Shown in pieces: positions 7,561-18,668 of a stretch of 64,000 nt of DNA; position 1 is the first letter of the stretch, and each line of letters starts with the position of its first letter. This DNA is from Mauremys mutica (lineage: Eukaryota; Chordata; Testudines; Geoemydidae), in NCBI RefSeq assembly GCF_020497125.1, contig NC_059072.1:305554781-305618780 (forward strand), read 5' to 3'. The position numbers and the translations under genes were made by a program. The notes under the pieces are model-generated. The model saw only the letters and a program-made list of their open reading frames with translations. It was not told the origin of the DNA and did not search any database.

Positions 7561-9431
7561 TTAGCGCTCAGCTGTGGTGTAGTGACAGTTCTCACGGCCC
7601 CTACCGCCCCTCCGTCTTGTAATTTTCAGTGAGGGGGGGACAGGACTTCTTGGCGTTGGAGGGTGGTTGCAGATACAGTGCAGGGGGGCTCTCTCCTCCT
7701 GCCTGCGGTCCTGCAGAACATCAACAAGGCGCCGGAGCGTGTCCGTTTGCTCCCTCATTAGCCCAAGCAGCGTTTGAGTCGCCTGCTGGTCTTCCTGCCG
7801 CCACCTGTCCTCCCGTTCGCTGTGTGAGCGCTGCTGCTGAGAGAGGGTCTCCCTCCACTGGCTCTGCTGGGCCGCCTCGGCTCTGGAGCAGGCCATCAGT
7901 TCCGCGAACATCTCGTCCCGAGTCTTTTTCTTTCGCCGCCTAATCTGAGCCAGCCTCTGCGAGGGGGATGCCGGGGCAGTCCGGGAAAGAGCAGAAGCTG
8001 TGTGATGGGAAACAGTAAGTGATTTCCTTGAACAGATACATGTTTGCGAACAGTGAACACAGTCTAGTCAGTTTCTCTGAACAAGACCATACAGGACACC
8101 AAGTTCCACGAGATCTCAGGACAAGTTCGAGATTTCGGAATACGCTCTCATTGGCGGCGCCATTGCACAGGAGAGCGGACAAGTGGGGAGAGACAGCTGA
8201 ATCCGTCTTGCAGACAGTCCTGGTAAGCCTTAAAGTAGATCATGCTTATCAGTTAGTGGATAGCTGTGCTCTCCTGCTAAAGGCAATCTGGAAAGCAGAA
8301 AGGCTTAGCCTTTTCCAGCCCCTCCCGCCAGTGCATGGGAAAGATCAATGTATGCTTGTTCTCTGTGGCCTCCAGCACGTGGCTGTTGAAGTGAGGGTCG
8401 TTGTTATGCAACCTAATTTTAAACCATTAACAATAGTAACAATACACTAATTGCCCTACTTAGATGCAGCCTGTCCAGAACGACATCACCCTGAGGCGGG
8501 TCACTCGGAGTCAGAGAGAGCGGATGCTAATGGAAGCCCTGCACAGACCAGGACCATATGCAGCAATGCTGGTGGAGGCGATGATTCCTCTCTACATTAG
8601 GATGTCCTGGCGCGGAAGAGTGTGCTTCCATGGAGCACCAAATAAGGCACCTCTCCCCAGGAACCTCCTGCGGAGGCTTTTCGAGCAGCTCTCTGAGAGC
8701 TTTGTTGAACTGTCCCAAGAGGATTATTGTTCAATCCCTATATGTGTGGACCTACTATTTATATAGTTTGACATTTAAAATTTTTATATAGTATTTCTAT
8801 TTTTTCTATACCTGTTTTTTAAAAAATAAAAGTTTCCATGTTTATAGCACTTACCGCCTGATCCTTCCCCTGATTCTGAGTCCGGGTTAACGGGCGGGGA
8901 CGGTTGGTAGGGGATCTCTGTGAGGGTGATGAAGAGATCCTGGCTGTCAGGGCAAGCGGTATTGTGTTCGCTGTCGCCTGCGCCGCCCTCCACAAACCCT
9001 TCCTCATCTTCCCCATCGGCGAACATCGCCGAGGAACTGTCCAGGTACACTATGCCATCCTCAGAGTCCACGGTCACTGGTGGGGCAGTGGTGGCAGACC
9101 CACCGAGAATGGCATGCAGTGCCTCGTAGAAGCGGCATGTCTGGGGCTGTGCTCCAGAGCGTCCGTTTGCCGCTCTGACTTTTTGGTAACCTTGTCTCAG
9201 GTCCTTGACTTTCACGCGGCACTGCATCACATCCCGGCTGTATCCTTTGTCTATCATGGCTTTGGAGACCTTCTCGAAGGTCTTTGCATTCCGCTTGTTG
9301 GAGCGCAGCTCCGAGAGCACAGACTCCTCGCCCCACACAGCGATCAGATCCATGACTTCCCGGTCAGTCCATGCTGGGGACCTCTTTCTATTCTTGGATT
9401 GCCCGGACTCCTCTGCTGGAGAGCTCTGCAT
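7561..9431 (-). CDS. Harbinger Myb/SANT-like DNA-binding protein, two exons, apparently intact
   Basis: Exon 1 is 9431-8855 and exon 2 is 7997-7561. They join at a GTAAGT donor (8854) and a TTTCCCATCACACAG acceptor (7998) in matching phase, giving 337 codons without a stop. I start at MQSSPAEESG; an in-frame ATG exists at 9512. Residues 19-110 form a Myb/SANT-like (trihelix) domain with PAWTDREVMDLIAVW, KVSKAM, CRVKVKDLRQGYQK and RFYEALHAILG. An acidic linker (DGEDEEGF) and SQDLFITLTEIP follow, then a basic cluster (RRRKKK, about 212-217) and a coiled-coil-like helix (SQWRETL to RRLVDVLQD). In known animal Harbingers the Myb-like protein binds the transposon ends and carries the transposase into the nucleus. 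Element A has a broken copy. Confidence 0.85.
8464..8766 (+). CDS. Third Harbinger gene: small conserved protein of unknown function
   Basis: A 100-codon frame starts with MQPVQNDITLRRVTR and ends shortly after CSIPICVDLL. It directly follows a pyrimidine-rich 3' splice-like site (TTGCCCTACTTAG), and AATAAA lies about 60 bp past its stop. The homologous frame in element A (3025-3333) keeps the same length, splice-like site and poly(A) signal, with about 60% residue identity by eye and conservative changes. The conserved core is HGAPNKAPLPRNLLRRLF then SFVELSQEDYCSIPI. There is no signal peptide or membrane segment, and the protein is rich in arginine. A donor at 8222/8223 could join an upstream open stretch (8019-8222) in phase, giving about 168 codons; I cannot confirm this. 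I recognise no domain family. The gene lies antisense within the Myb intron. Confidence 0.55.
   Translation: MQPVQNDITLRRVTRSQRERMLMEALHRPGPYAAMLVEAMIPLYIRMSWRGRVCFHGAPNKAPLPRNLLRRLFEQLSESFVELSQEDYCSIPICVDLLFI
8825..8830 (+). terminator. Polyadenylation signal of the third gene, element B
   Basis: AATAAA ends about 20 bp before the position of the antisense Myb donor. The equivalent in element A is 3352-3357. Confidence 0.6.
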
Positions 9432-9805
9432 CGTTGCAGGTGCTGCGGAGCTCGCCCCGATGTCCAACCAGGACGTCAGATTCAAAGTGCCCAGACAGGA
9501 AAAGGAATTCAAATTTTCCCGGGTCGTTTCCTGTGTGGCTGGTCAGAGCATCCAAGCTCGGACTGCTGTCCAGAGCGTCAACAGAGTGGTGCACTGTGGG
9601 ATAGCTCCCGGAGCTACTAAGTTCGATTAGCATCCACACCTAGCCTAATTCGAGCTAGCCATGTCGAATTTAGCGCTACTCCACCTGTCGGGGTGGAGTA
9701 CCAAATTCGAACTAAAGAGCCCTCTAGTTCGAATTAAATGGCTTCCTGGTGTGGACGGTTGAGCGGCTAGTTCGAATTAACGCTGCTAAATTCGACTTAA
9801 AGTCC

Positions 9806-9824
9806 TAGTGTAGACCAGGCCTTA
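9806..9824 (-). repeat. Right terminal inverted repeat and TTA duplication of element B
   Basis: TAGTGTAGACCAGGCC (9806-9821) is the inverse of the left end with one mismatch. TTA follows at 9822-9824. Confidence 0.9.
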
Positions 9825-9871
9825 CTGTTGTTTCAACTAATTTGCCCGGTACTGACATTAGACTTAATATT
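9825..9871 (-). mobile_element. CR1 LINE copy I, part 2
   Basis: Forty-seven bases of minus-strand CR1 (TTTCAACTAATTTGCCCGG and onward) continue the text interrupted at 5013. The match ends near 9871, either at the copy's 5' truncation or at the next insertion. Confidence 0.8.
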
Positions 9872-9879
9872 CTTGCATG

Positions 9880-10950
9880 CTGTATGTATGGTAAACGCCC
9901 AATGGACTGTACAAATGTGAAGAAAATGTGGGATTAAATTGTGTTTTGAAGCAGACACGTCTGGGGAGTGGGTAAGCAGTTTTTTTCCAGACAAAGGAAA
10001 GGCTGATAACTCCATCCAAGTGCAATCAAGGACAACTGGCTATCACAGTCAAGTGGCCATTTATTGGCATAGTGAAGGCTGAAGGGACAGATCAATTTGC
10101 ATAGTAGAAAGCAACAGCAGGGAAAAAAGAAAGCAGCATGGAACCTTCTCCATCAGACTCCATGGCACGTTTCCTCACAGCGGGAGCACTGGACTCTAAG
10201 AAGGATGCATTTCAAAAGTCCACTGGACTATAAAAGAGGAGCAAAGAATTCCAAGTTATCTTTTGCCTAATAAGACAAAAGAAGTGAGGACTTTGGACTT
10301 TGTGGGAGATCCTGACCAAAGGGGTGGCCAGCAATCTTGCTGGAAGGAGGTGTGATAAGAATCTTACCTGAAACCAAGACTGTAGTTTTTGTTAAGGCTT
10401 AGTCACTAGAAAGTGCTTTTCACTTTTATTTGCTTCTAACCATTTCTGTCTGTATTCTTTACAGTTGAACTCACTTAAAATCCCCTCTCTTTCTGTTAAT
10501 AAACTTGTTTTACTTTTAATCTAAACCAACCCCATCCTGTGATTGTTGAAGTAATTGTTAATTAAAGTAAAAGCAACAAACTGCTGTGTGTTTTTGTCTC
10601 TTTAAAGGAGCAATGGACCTTATTACTTACCTAAGTGTTCCAACAGAAAGCTGGACACTTCAGGGCAGATAATTTTGAGGAAATTCAGGACTGGAGTTGT
10701 GTTGGGGTCACTTGACTAGCAGTAACCAAGGTTGGTGGAGACCAGAGTGTGGCTATAGTATAACAAGCAGGCTGCTGGAGTCTGAGTTGCTGAACCAGGG
10801 CTGCTTATTGCAGACACTTGTAGCTGTCTGGAAGCATCCAAACAAGGATCTATAGCAGCAGAACATTTTAAGGCACTCAGGGTCACGGGACAAGAGATGA
10901 AACAACCTCTCACCAATCTGGGTTGCCCCCCAAAATGTGACACACTCCAT
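9880..10950 (+). mobile_element. LTR-like sequence with TATA box and poly(A) signal
   Basis: The stretch has the order of a retroviral or Gypsy LTR: a possible U3, TATAAAAG at 10229-10236, AATAAA at 10498-10503, then a U5-like tail to about 10950 (AAAATGTGACACAC). I remember similar sequence as a dispersed turtle repeat but cannot name the family. I find no second LTR, coding region or clear target duplication, so it would be a solo LTR with uncertain ends. Confidence 0.45.
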
Positions 10951-12608
10951 AAACAATTGTGTTTTAACCTCAGGACTCTGCCACAAAGGTTTGTGTTGTA
11001 GAATCAACATTTGTGGAATGTCTAGTTTAGCATTCCCAAAATATGTATTACCAGGCAGTCAATTAACTCAAGTTAAAGGGAAGCAAAAAATCTAATTTAG
11101 ACAGATCCTTTAGGAGAAACTCTCATCCAGCAAAACACTTATGTATATGCCTAACTTTAAGCACATAAGAAGTCCTTTTGAAATCAAAGGGCTTAAGGTT
11201 ATGAGCTTAAGTATTTTGCTAGATGGGAGTCAGAGTGCACATTTCTCATTCAAGGTCAAATTGCCACTTCTTATCAAGAAACCTTTTGTAGGTGGGCCAG
11301 ATGGACAGGAAAACAGTGAAGCTTACTTCGCAGAATTGTGTTGTATTTAAATTAAGCATGGATCTGTCTAGATGTTAAGAAGTCCCCTTTTTATTGCTAC
11401 ACCATTTTGGAGTTCAGGTGTTTTGCAAAATGAGTTAGAGCCATGGGGCACTTGGGGCAAAAAGGAATGCAGGAACGAGCCCCTTAAAAGGCGGTACTAA
11501 GTAGCGGTATTTTTTTCAACCCACTGCATCAAAGAATCCCAAATGACAAAAATATGCATATGTGTTTTAACTGGATAGTGGTTAAACAGAACGACTGTGA
11601 AGAGGAGTTACAGTTGGGTATTCAGCTTTAGTTGCTATTGTAAATTGTTAGATTGGCAGTATACAATTTGGTTTTGACTCAAAATATTGTCTAAGGGCAG
11701 ACTTCTGTTTTGACCAGTTGTGTCTCTTCCCTGTGGTCTCAGAGCCAGAACATTCCAGATAAACAGTATGATGTTACTTTAGTCAAAGCACAGTTTTCCT
11801 CCTGCTGCTGACAGTCTGTGCCCCTCACTGAAAGGAAAATTGACACTGTCATCTGTAAGGGTGTATTTCTCTGCATGCTATAATTTTCTTTCATGAAAGA
11901 CTTGGAGGAGAACTAATTAGAGATATAGTGAGAGCAAAATGGCATCATTTTAGCTCCTGAAGAATATTCCAAGTCCGAGCATTCACAGGCTCAGCACTAG
12001 GCTTCGATTTCGGATGTGGGTTATTTAAGGTGACAGAGCAAATCTGGTTCAATGTTCCAGTGACTTTTAATCTTTGTAAAATCAAGATGTTAATAAACAA
12101 GGGGCTTTTGTCCTATTTGCAAATGCTATGGAAGCTGTAAATAATATCCACGTGGCCATTTACTGATGCATAAATATTTATACAGTAACAAGGACATCTG
12201 ACAAGAGCTGGGGATCCTTAGGAAATGTTGTGGTCTGACAGCCAGAAGATCTCGTTCCTATGACTGGCAGGTACATTAGCTTTTGCCTCTGTTGAGGTTG
12301 TTTTAAACTTCTCAGTTCTGTCTGTTATCTTTTGCTCAGCAAGTTCATATAATTCACTCAGCACCCTGGCGGTCAGAAGTTCAGAGGGTGTCAGGCAGCA
12401 GCTTCCGTTAAATAACTCTTCCCAACACAAAATAAACTGCTGCACAGCACACACCAGCAAACATGACTATTAAACTATTTGTGACCATGGAAATCTATCC
12501 ACACCTATGTGCCACAGATTCTGTGAAATGAACAAAAAATGGTCCCTTACTTCTTCATCTTTTGCTAGTATTTATTTGTAGTGTTGATAGTGAAGTGAAT
12601 GAGATGTT
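10951..12608. other. No gene or repeat recognised
   Basis: This is AT-rich sequence. The longest frames (69-80 codons) have no recognisable motif. Confidence 0.5.
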
Positions 12609-13008
12609 TTCTAGACCTGTGGTTCCCAAACTTTTTAGTACCGTGGCTTCCTTACAGATATTTTCAAACTTGGTGGCTCTCCTCCACCAAATAACATTTT
12701 TTTTAAACTACCCCAGTACCTAGAAAAGAGTTCAGGACATAGATTCAAGAGGGACACTGGTGTTCAGATGGTTTTGAGATTGTATTCAGTTACATATAGT
12801 TTGTTTAACTATATACTATGATCTAATCTGTTTTTTTAAGCTATATAATTTGAAAATATGGATTTTGGATGTGTTCAGACACAGCCTAAGATTTTAGTAA
12901 GACGAATGGGCCCGGTTTGAACTGCATAGTTGCACAGCATTTGGTTGACCCTCTGATAGTGCCAGACATAAGTCATTTTCAAAGTTTAAATGATTTGTAT
13001 GTTTAGTT

Positions 13009-13908
13009 AAGAACATACGAGGGCCATACTGGGTCAGACCAATGTAGCCCACTAACCTGTCTTCTGATAGTGGCCAATGCCATGTGCTTCAGAAAGAATA
13101 AAAAAACAGACAATCATCGAGAGATCCATCCCCTGTCATCAACTCCCAGCTTCAGGCATTCAGAGGCTAGACATACCCAGAGCATGAGGTTGGATCCCTG
13201 ACCATCTTGGCTAATAGCCATTGATGAACCTGTCTTCCATGAACTAATCTAACTCTGTTTTGAACCCCATTATAGTTTTGGCCTTCACAACATCCCCTGG
13301 CAATGAGTTCCACAGGTTGACTGTGTGTTGTATGAAGAAATACTTTCTTTTGTTTATGTTAAACCTGCTACCTATTAATTTCATTGAGTGACCCCTAGTT
13401 CTTGTGTTATGTGAAGGAGTAAATAACACTTCCTTATTCACTTTCTCCATACCAGTCATGATTGTATAGACCTCTATCATATCTCCTCTTAGTCCTCTCT
13501 TTTCAAATGGAAAAATCCCAATTTTTTAAATCTCTCCTCATACAGAAGCTGTTCTATACCCTTAGTAATTTTTGTTGCTCTTCTCTGTACTGTTTCCAAT
13601 TCTAATATATCTTTTTTGAGGTGGGGTGACCATAACTACATGCAATATTCAAGGTGTGAGTGTACCATGCATTTATATAGTGGTATTATGATATATTCTA
13701 TCTTATTATCTATCCCTTTCTTAATGCTTCCTAACATTGGTAGCTTTTTTTACTACTGCTGCACACTGAGTGGATGTTTTTTAAGAGAACTATCCACAAT
13801 GATTCCAAGATCTCTTTCTTAAGTGCTAATGGCTAATTTAGATTCAATCATTTTGTATGTGTATTTGGGATTGTTTTCCATTGTGCATTACTTTGCATTT
13901 ATCAACAT
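13009..13908 (-). mobile_element. CR1 LINE 3' fragment nested in the hAT element
   Basis: The usual CR1 tail is present on the minus strand (AAGAACATA, then GGGCCATACTGGGTCAGACC). It is followed by the C-terminal ORF2 segment (13244-13480, with [11 protein letters not shown] and [12 protein letters not shown]) and part of the reverse transcriptase, to about 13908. It is 5' truncated. Confidence 0.85.
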
Positions 13909-14060
13909 TATCTGTGGTTTCCACAGACATCATTGCTGAATACCTGGTCAGAGAAATAACTGGAAGTGAACGGAAGCAGCACTTTCATAGTTCATCACTG
14001 AGTTCTTTGTACTGTCCTTTAAAATAAATCCAAAATTCCTGGTTTGTTAGATTTGAAAAT

Positions 14061-15260
14061 TTAAGGCATTTTGAATCTGATATCTGGAGATTCATGTTTA
14101 ACTCCAGAAAAATATTCATCAGAATGGGAAGACAATTCAGACAAATAAGTTAATATTTGGTCTTTAATAGCATTTTGATCTCTTTCACTCTGTGCTTTTA
14201 AAAAAAATCTAATAACACTGGAAACATCTGAGTACTCCCTTTTCAATGAGTCATTTCCAAAGATAAAGCTTCTACATGAATGTCTCTGATTTTCTCTTTC
14301 AGATATAGTATATTGGTATTCGAACCTTGAAGTGTTAGGTTCAGTGCACTCAATTTGCCAAATATATCTACATAACAAGCTAATGTAGTCTAGAAGTCCA
14401 CATTACACATGTAATATACAAGGTCTGTTTTCATAAGGAGGAAAATTCTGATTTTTGTCATGCAATTCAAAGACCTGTTGTAACACTTTCCCATATGAAA
14501 ATCACCTGACTTCACCATGAAACAGAGCTTGTCTCTTCACACAGCATACAAAACTTTGTGTTCATTGCCCAGGATTTTTAAAAATTGTTAATTTTATAAA
14601 CAATGTTGAGGGCCTCATGTACTTCAGGATGCAACTTCTTTGATGCCAAAGTTGGTGATAAATCATGCAATGTGTCCAAATTGCTGCTGGTGCCACTTTC
14701 TATACATGTGCTACAACTCCACTCTTTCTTCTGCTCTGACTGCTTCCCCATCTGTGTGCAGCCCCCCACACATACTCCCTTTAAGACCTTCACCCACTGT
14801 GAATTTATTGAGGATCTTGAATATTTCCTCACTGGTTGTTTGGGTTGGGATTTCTTTGCAAAATAAAAGTTATTTGTCTGCTTTGACAAATCTCATATAA
14901 CACAGAAACTGATGGTATGCCTGTGGATTCATCAAGCTGCAGTGCAAAATACTGACTCTTCTTAACTTGTTCTACCAACTGGTCCTGGGCATTTTCTGCA
15001 AGGTCATCAGGGCACAGACGGATAGTATTGTTTGACATAGGAATGGTTTTCAGTGCCATGGCTGCTTGTTCCTCAGTCCTAATTCTACGGCTGCTGGAAA
15101 TAGAAGGGTCTAACCAAAGGTGTGTGCTTGTTTTCATTTTGCAGTTCACATGGCAACAATATATGGTGCTTCTAAGGCTTTTTGAGGAACAGTTGTTTCT
15201 TTAGACATGTTTTTTTTCCTGCTTAAATGATCCTTGTTTCTAAAGGGAAAAGAATCACAG
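14061..15260 (-). pseudogene. hAT transposase relative of ZBED5/FAM200 proteins, broken
   Basis: Two minus-strand blocks belong to one protein. The upstream block (15149-14829) has IPMSNNTIRL, QDQLVEQVKKSQYFALQLDE and STGIPS, the classic segment that contains the first catalytic aspartate in this family. The block at 14378-14061 is a later part (ECTEPNTSRFEYQYTI, then SVIRFF). Upstream of 15149, out of frame, KALEAPYIVA-like residues mark the usual segment after the BED zinc finger. Frameshifts and stops separate the blocks, and no RNase-H domain is complete. The host genes of this group are domesticated hAT transposases, but this copy lies between terminal repeats and is dead. Confidence 0.6.
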
Positions 15261-15899
15261 CTCTTGTTTACGAACTCAGGAGGCTTGGTTACTAAATGTC
15301 CCTGTAGTTTCCATGGCCTCAGCCTTACATTTACTAATACTTGAAAACAAATGACTCATTTTGGCTGTGGACTTCCTGCAGTAATATCGAGACATGAAAA
15401 TGCAAACATAATGTGACTATCGTTGCATTGACTACTTTTCTTCCTTTTCTGATTTAATTTTATTAAAATCACCATCTTCAGCTGAAACTTTGCTACATGT
15501 AGGCTTAGCACTTGGTAAAAACAGTTCCATTATATAGACAAGATGTACCTGTCTCTCCCTCAGCCCCTTTCCTGTCTGCCACCGTTGCTGCTGGCACTGA
15601 GAGCCTATTTGCCCTCCAGTAGGGGGCTTTCAGCCAAGAAACATCCTGCTGAATGCTTCCCCTAGTGGGAAGTCTCTGTGTGGAAGGCCCCTTGCAGGTG
15701 TGGGGGGCACATAGAGACTTCCAGCCTTGGCAGCTGCAGCGGCATAGATCCATAGATAAGATGTAGGTGATTGTTAAGCTAGTTTAATAGTCTCTTAATT
15801 AGAAAAAACAACAGGCATATCAATTTAAAAAATATTTCCCAAACATCCGTGGCTCCCCATGCATCCTTGGCTCACAGTTTGGGATGAACTGTTCTAGCA

Positions 15900-16719
15900 A
15901 AAGAAGTAGAAAATGGCCAACAAATAATTGAAATGATTTTGTGCTCTCTGTGTTGCTTTGCCATTTAAAGATGGAGCTCACACGCTGTTCTATTGTGCTG
16001 TTAATGATACTGACAGACTGCACAGCTACTCTGGGTTGCATTACCACTGAAGCAGAGCCTTGCATGAGCCAGGAAGAAAGAGTAGCAGCATATATCCTTG
16101 AAAAAGCTGAGAAGTCTGCTTCTCTCTCCACTTCCCCATTCCTTTTGACTTATGCTGTGCCTCTTTTTGAAGCAACATGTCAGCCTCCGCCCTGAAAATG
16201 AGTAGTTCACTACCTCCGCAGTACTTTCAATTCTCCTGACTAAAGGCAGCCCCAGGACTGAGTACACACTCATCACACACACTGGCATTTTGAGTTGCTA
16301 ATGCAGCATTTCCAGCATGTTCTACATAAGCCATGCTTAAATTGCTCTGTTTTGCATATTGTTATGTTTTCCATGCATAAAAGTGCAACCATTTACATTC
16401 AGTCTGACTGACTTTAATTTGTAAAATAATAAAACAGAAAACCAAAGTAAAACCTCCATGAGAGCACAGTGGGTGCCTCCTCTATAACAAGGCTGCATCT
16501 GAATTCAGTGCAAAATGGCAATTAGCTCTGCAGACAGTGGACTTGTAGATATTTAAAGGTGCAAGACTGAAAAAAAATAACTAGTATATAGTTGCATACA
16601 GCAAATTTAAGAAAAGCTATCCATAAAATGCTGTGGTTAGAAAGCATTTCAGGATGATAATTTTCTAGTGCTCACAGGTTAGCCTATACGTGGAAATTAA
16701 TACTAAAACCCCATGTATA
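15900..16719. other. No gene or repeat recognised
   Basis: An 84-codon plus-strand frame (15941-16195) has no recognisable motif and no coding context. Confidence 0.45.
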
Positions 16720-16915
16720 ACAGCGACAGACCCTGGTCGTCATCGGGCAGGATGGAACCTGGGAACCTCTGAAGCTAAATGCTCAAGCCTCTACATTGCA
16801 TGAGCTAAAAGCCACACTGCCCTTGTAGCAGACTAATTAATCTCTCTTTAAGTGGTCTCGGTGCCACTAGATGGGACAGAACACCACACCCAGGAGGTGT
16901 GTGGGGTACACATGC
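16720..16915 (-). mobile_element. tRNA-derived SINE (turtle-type), minus strand
   Basis: Read on the minus strand, the sequence shows a Pol III A box (TAGCTCATGCAATGTAGAGG) and a B box (AGGTTCCATCC) about 30 bp later, in a tRNA-like block. A conserved arm (TCTAGTGGCACCGAGACC) adjoins it. I recall this as a common tRNA-related SINE of cryptodiran turtles, but the family name is not certain. It is an interspersed copy, not a tRNA gene, because the cloverleaf is mutated and the block is joined to unrelated sequence. Confidence 0.65.
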
Positions 16916-18165
16916 TTCATTGTTTCTGACAAACTTAAAGCTGACTTTATAGGCACAAACAATGCAAGTGACTGCCTGGAACACTGCCCTATTCGATTGC
17001 TCAATGGTCTTCCATTGATTTAACAACTCATGGGTTGGGCAGCTTTTTCCATTCTGACAGTGGGACTAACAGAGGAGGAAATGTCTTGCCACCACTCCTC
17101 CTTCTCCTCCTCCAGCTGTGGAAATCAAGGAGGAGGAATCTCAGTCGAATTTCACAGTCTTCTTCAGCAACTTGGGAGTCCCACAGCCAAAAGATCATCT
17201 GTGAAAAACTGAACTATCACATGCAGTGAAAGAGGCGTTTAGTCAGTTGCTTCAGGGATAAAAGCTTTTGGTTAATTTCACTGATAAGCTCTGGCAGCAT
17301 TGTCCTTCTCCAGCAATGCAGAGAAGCCATAAATCCAGGTTAAGTGGCTGGTTAAACTGGATTTACAGCTGCTTTGTGTAACTGGAGTTGTGCAAAACAG
17401 TCAACGGGTACTGGTAAATTGAGCTCTATCATTTTAGGTCATTTTCTATAAAGAACATAATTTAATTCTGTAGAAGCATGCTGTAAGGTGGTGGAAAGAC
17501 ATAACAGAAGAGCAAACAGACAGTTGCAGTCAGGAAGATCTTTTCAATGCAAAGTAAAATCAGCAGACATCAAAAGTAAAGAACTTCCCAGCTTGGGATT
17601 CGTCCCAGTGCACGTCTTGTAATGTGTGTGGTTTCTTTACACAATTTTTGTACAACTTTTGATACTTATGCACAGCATCTTCTAGAACTGTTGACTCCTT
17701 TGTGTGTTTCTAGCAGAATCCATGCAAATACATAGTAATAGTAAACCATGGTTATTCAGCCTCCATTGCAGATTAAGTATGACACAGAGTAAGAGAGGAA
17801 AAAAATCCAGGCGTATATTTATATGTGGGCCACCTAATTCAGCTGTTAAATTAGCTTCATAGATAACTAATCCATCACCTAAACTGCACCTAGGGAAGGC
17901 CATGTTACTGGTTGAAAAGAATGAAATAATATTCCAACATGTATATGAGCTTGTATGATATTAGATTATATTATGTCTCAAATAACACATATGATCATGT
18001 AATTAAAGTAAGTCAGATCCACCAGCTGAGGAGCCTAAATACCTTTGTGGATCTGGGCCTTAGTGCTTATGCACCAAGACAAAAGTTAAGGTGGTGGGTG
18101 CATAAAATCTTAACTATCTTTTCTTGATGTTTGGGTGGGTACCTGTATAAACTTTGCTCTTAATT
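16916..18165. other. No gene or repeat recognised
   Basis: Short frames only, the longest about 73 codons, without motifs. Confidence 0.45.
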
Positions 18166-18668
18166 AGAACATAAGAATGGCCATACTGGGTCACACCAAA
18201 GGTCCATCTATCCAGTATCCTGTCTTATGACAATGGCCAATGTTAGGTGCCCGATAGGGAATGAACAGAACAGGCAATCATCAAGTGATCCATCCTCTGT
18301 TGCCCATTCCCAGCTTCTGGGAAACAGAGGCTGGGGACACCATCCCTGCCAATCCTGGCTAAGAGCCATTGATGGACCTATCCTCCATGAACACATCTAG
18401 TTCTTTTTTGAACCCTCTTATAGTCTTGGTCTTCACAACATCCTCTGGCAAGGAGTTCCACAGGTTGACTGTGCATTGTGTGAAAAAAATACTTCTTTTT
18501 GTTTTAAACCTGCTGCCTGTTAATTTCATTTGGTGACCCCTAGTTCTTGTGTTATGAGAAGGAGTAAACAGCACTTCCGTATTTACTTTCTTCACACCAG
18601 TCATGATTTTATAGACCTTTATCATAGCCCCCTTAGTCGTCTCTTTTCCAAGCTGAAAAGACCCAGTC
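18166..18668 (-). mobile_element. CR1 LINE 3' fragment with C-terminal ORF2 piece
   Basis: The minus-strand CR1 tail (AGAACATAAG, then CCATACTGGGTCAC) continues into an open C-terminal segment (18359-18625: [38 protein letters not shown]). It is the same 3' region as the copy at 13009 but a separate, younger-looking insertion. It is 5' truncated near 18668. Confidence 0.85.

Larger units (their letters stand above)
7998..8854 (-). other. Intron of the Myb/SANT gene hosting an antisense gene
   Basis: The intron is bounded by GT at 8854-8853 and AG at 7999-7998 on the minus strand. It contains, on the other strand, the 8464-8766 gene, its 3' splice-like site and its poly(A) signal. Confidence 0.75.
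5014..9821 (+). mobile_element. PIF/Harbinger element B, nearly complete autonomous copy, 4.8 kb
   Basis: The element begins GGCCTTGTCTACACTA and ends with the inverted counterpart TAGTGTAGACCAGGCC. TTA flanks both ends, and its removal restores continuous CR1 sequence. It encodes a HARBI1-like transposase on the plus strand (5392-6663, one stop), a two-exon Myb/SANT protein on the minus strand (9431-7561, open throughout) and a third plus-strand gene inside that intron (8464-8766). The two-protein layout is the known one for animal Harbingers, and the third gene is not. The single nonsense change and two almost intact genes point to fairly recent activity. Confidence 0.95.
12617..15891 (-). 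mobile_element. Decayed hAT transposon of the ZBED5-like type, 3.3 kb with CR1 inside
   Basis: The left end CTGTGGTTCCCAAACTTTTT is mirrored by AGTTTGGGATGAACTG at 15876-15891. The 8 bp outside read TTCTAGAC (12609-12616) and TTCTAGCA (15892-15899), six of eight matching, as expected for an old hAT target duplication. Inside, the minus strand holds a broken hAT transposase (14061-15260). A CR1 fragment inserted at 13009-13908. Confidence 0.75.

Noticed and set aside
8904..9620. 238-codon plus-strand frame opposite the Myb gene
   Set aside because: It is the shadow of the true minus-strand exon, which has the family motifs and splice sites.
16750..16830. Free tRNA gene
   Set aside because: A and B boxes are present, but the block is fused to a conserved non-tRNA arm and is mutated, as in a SINE.
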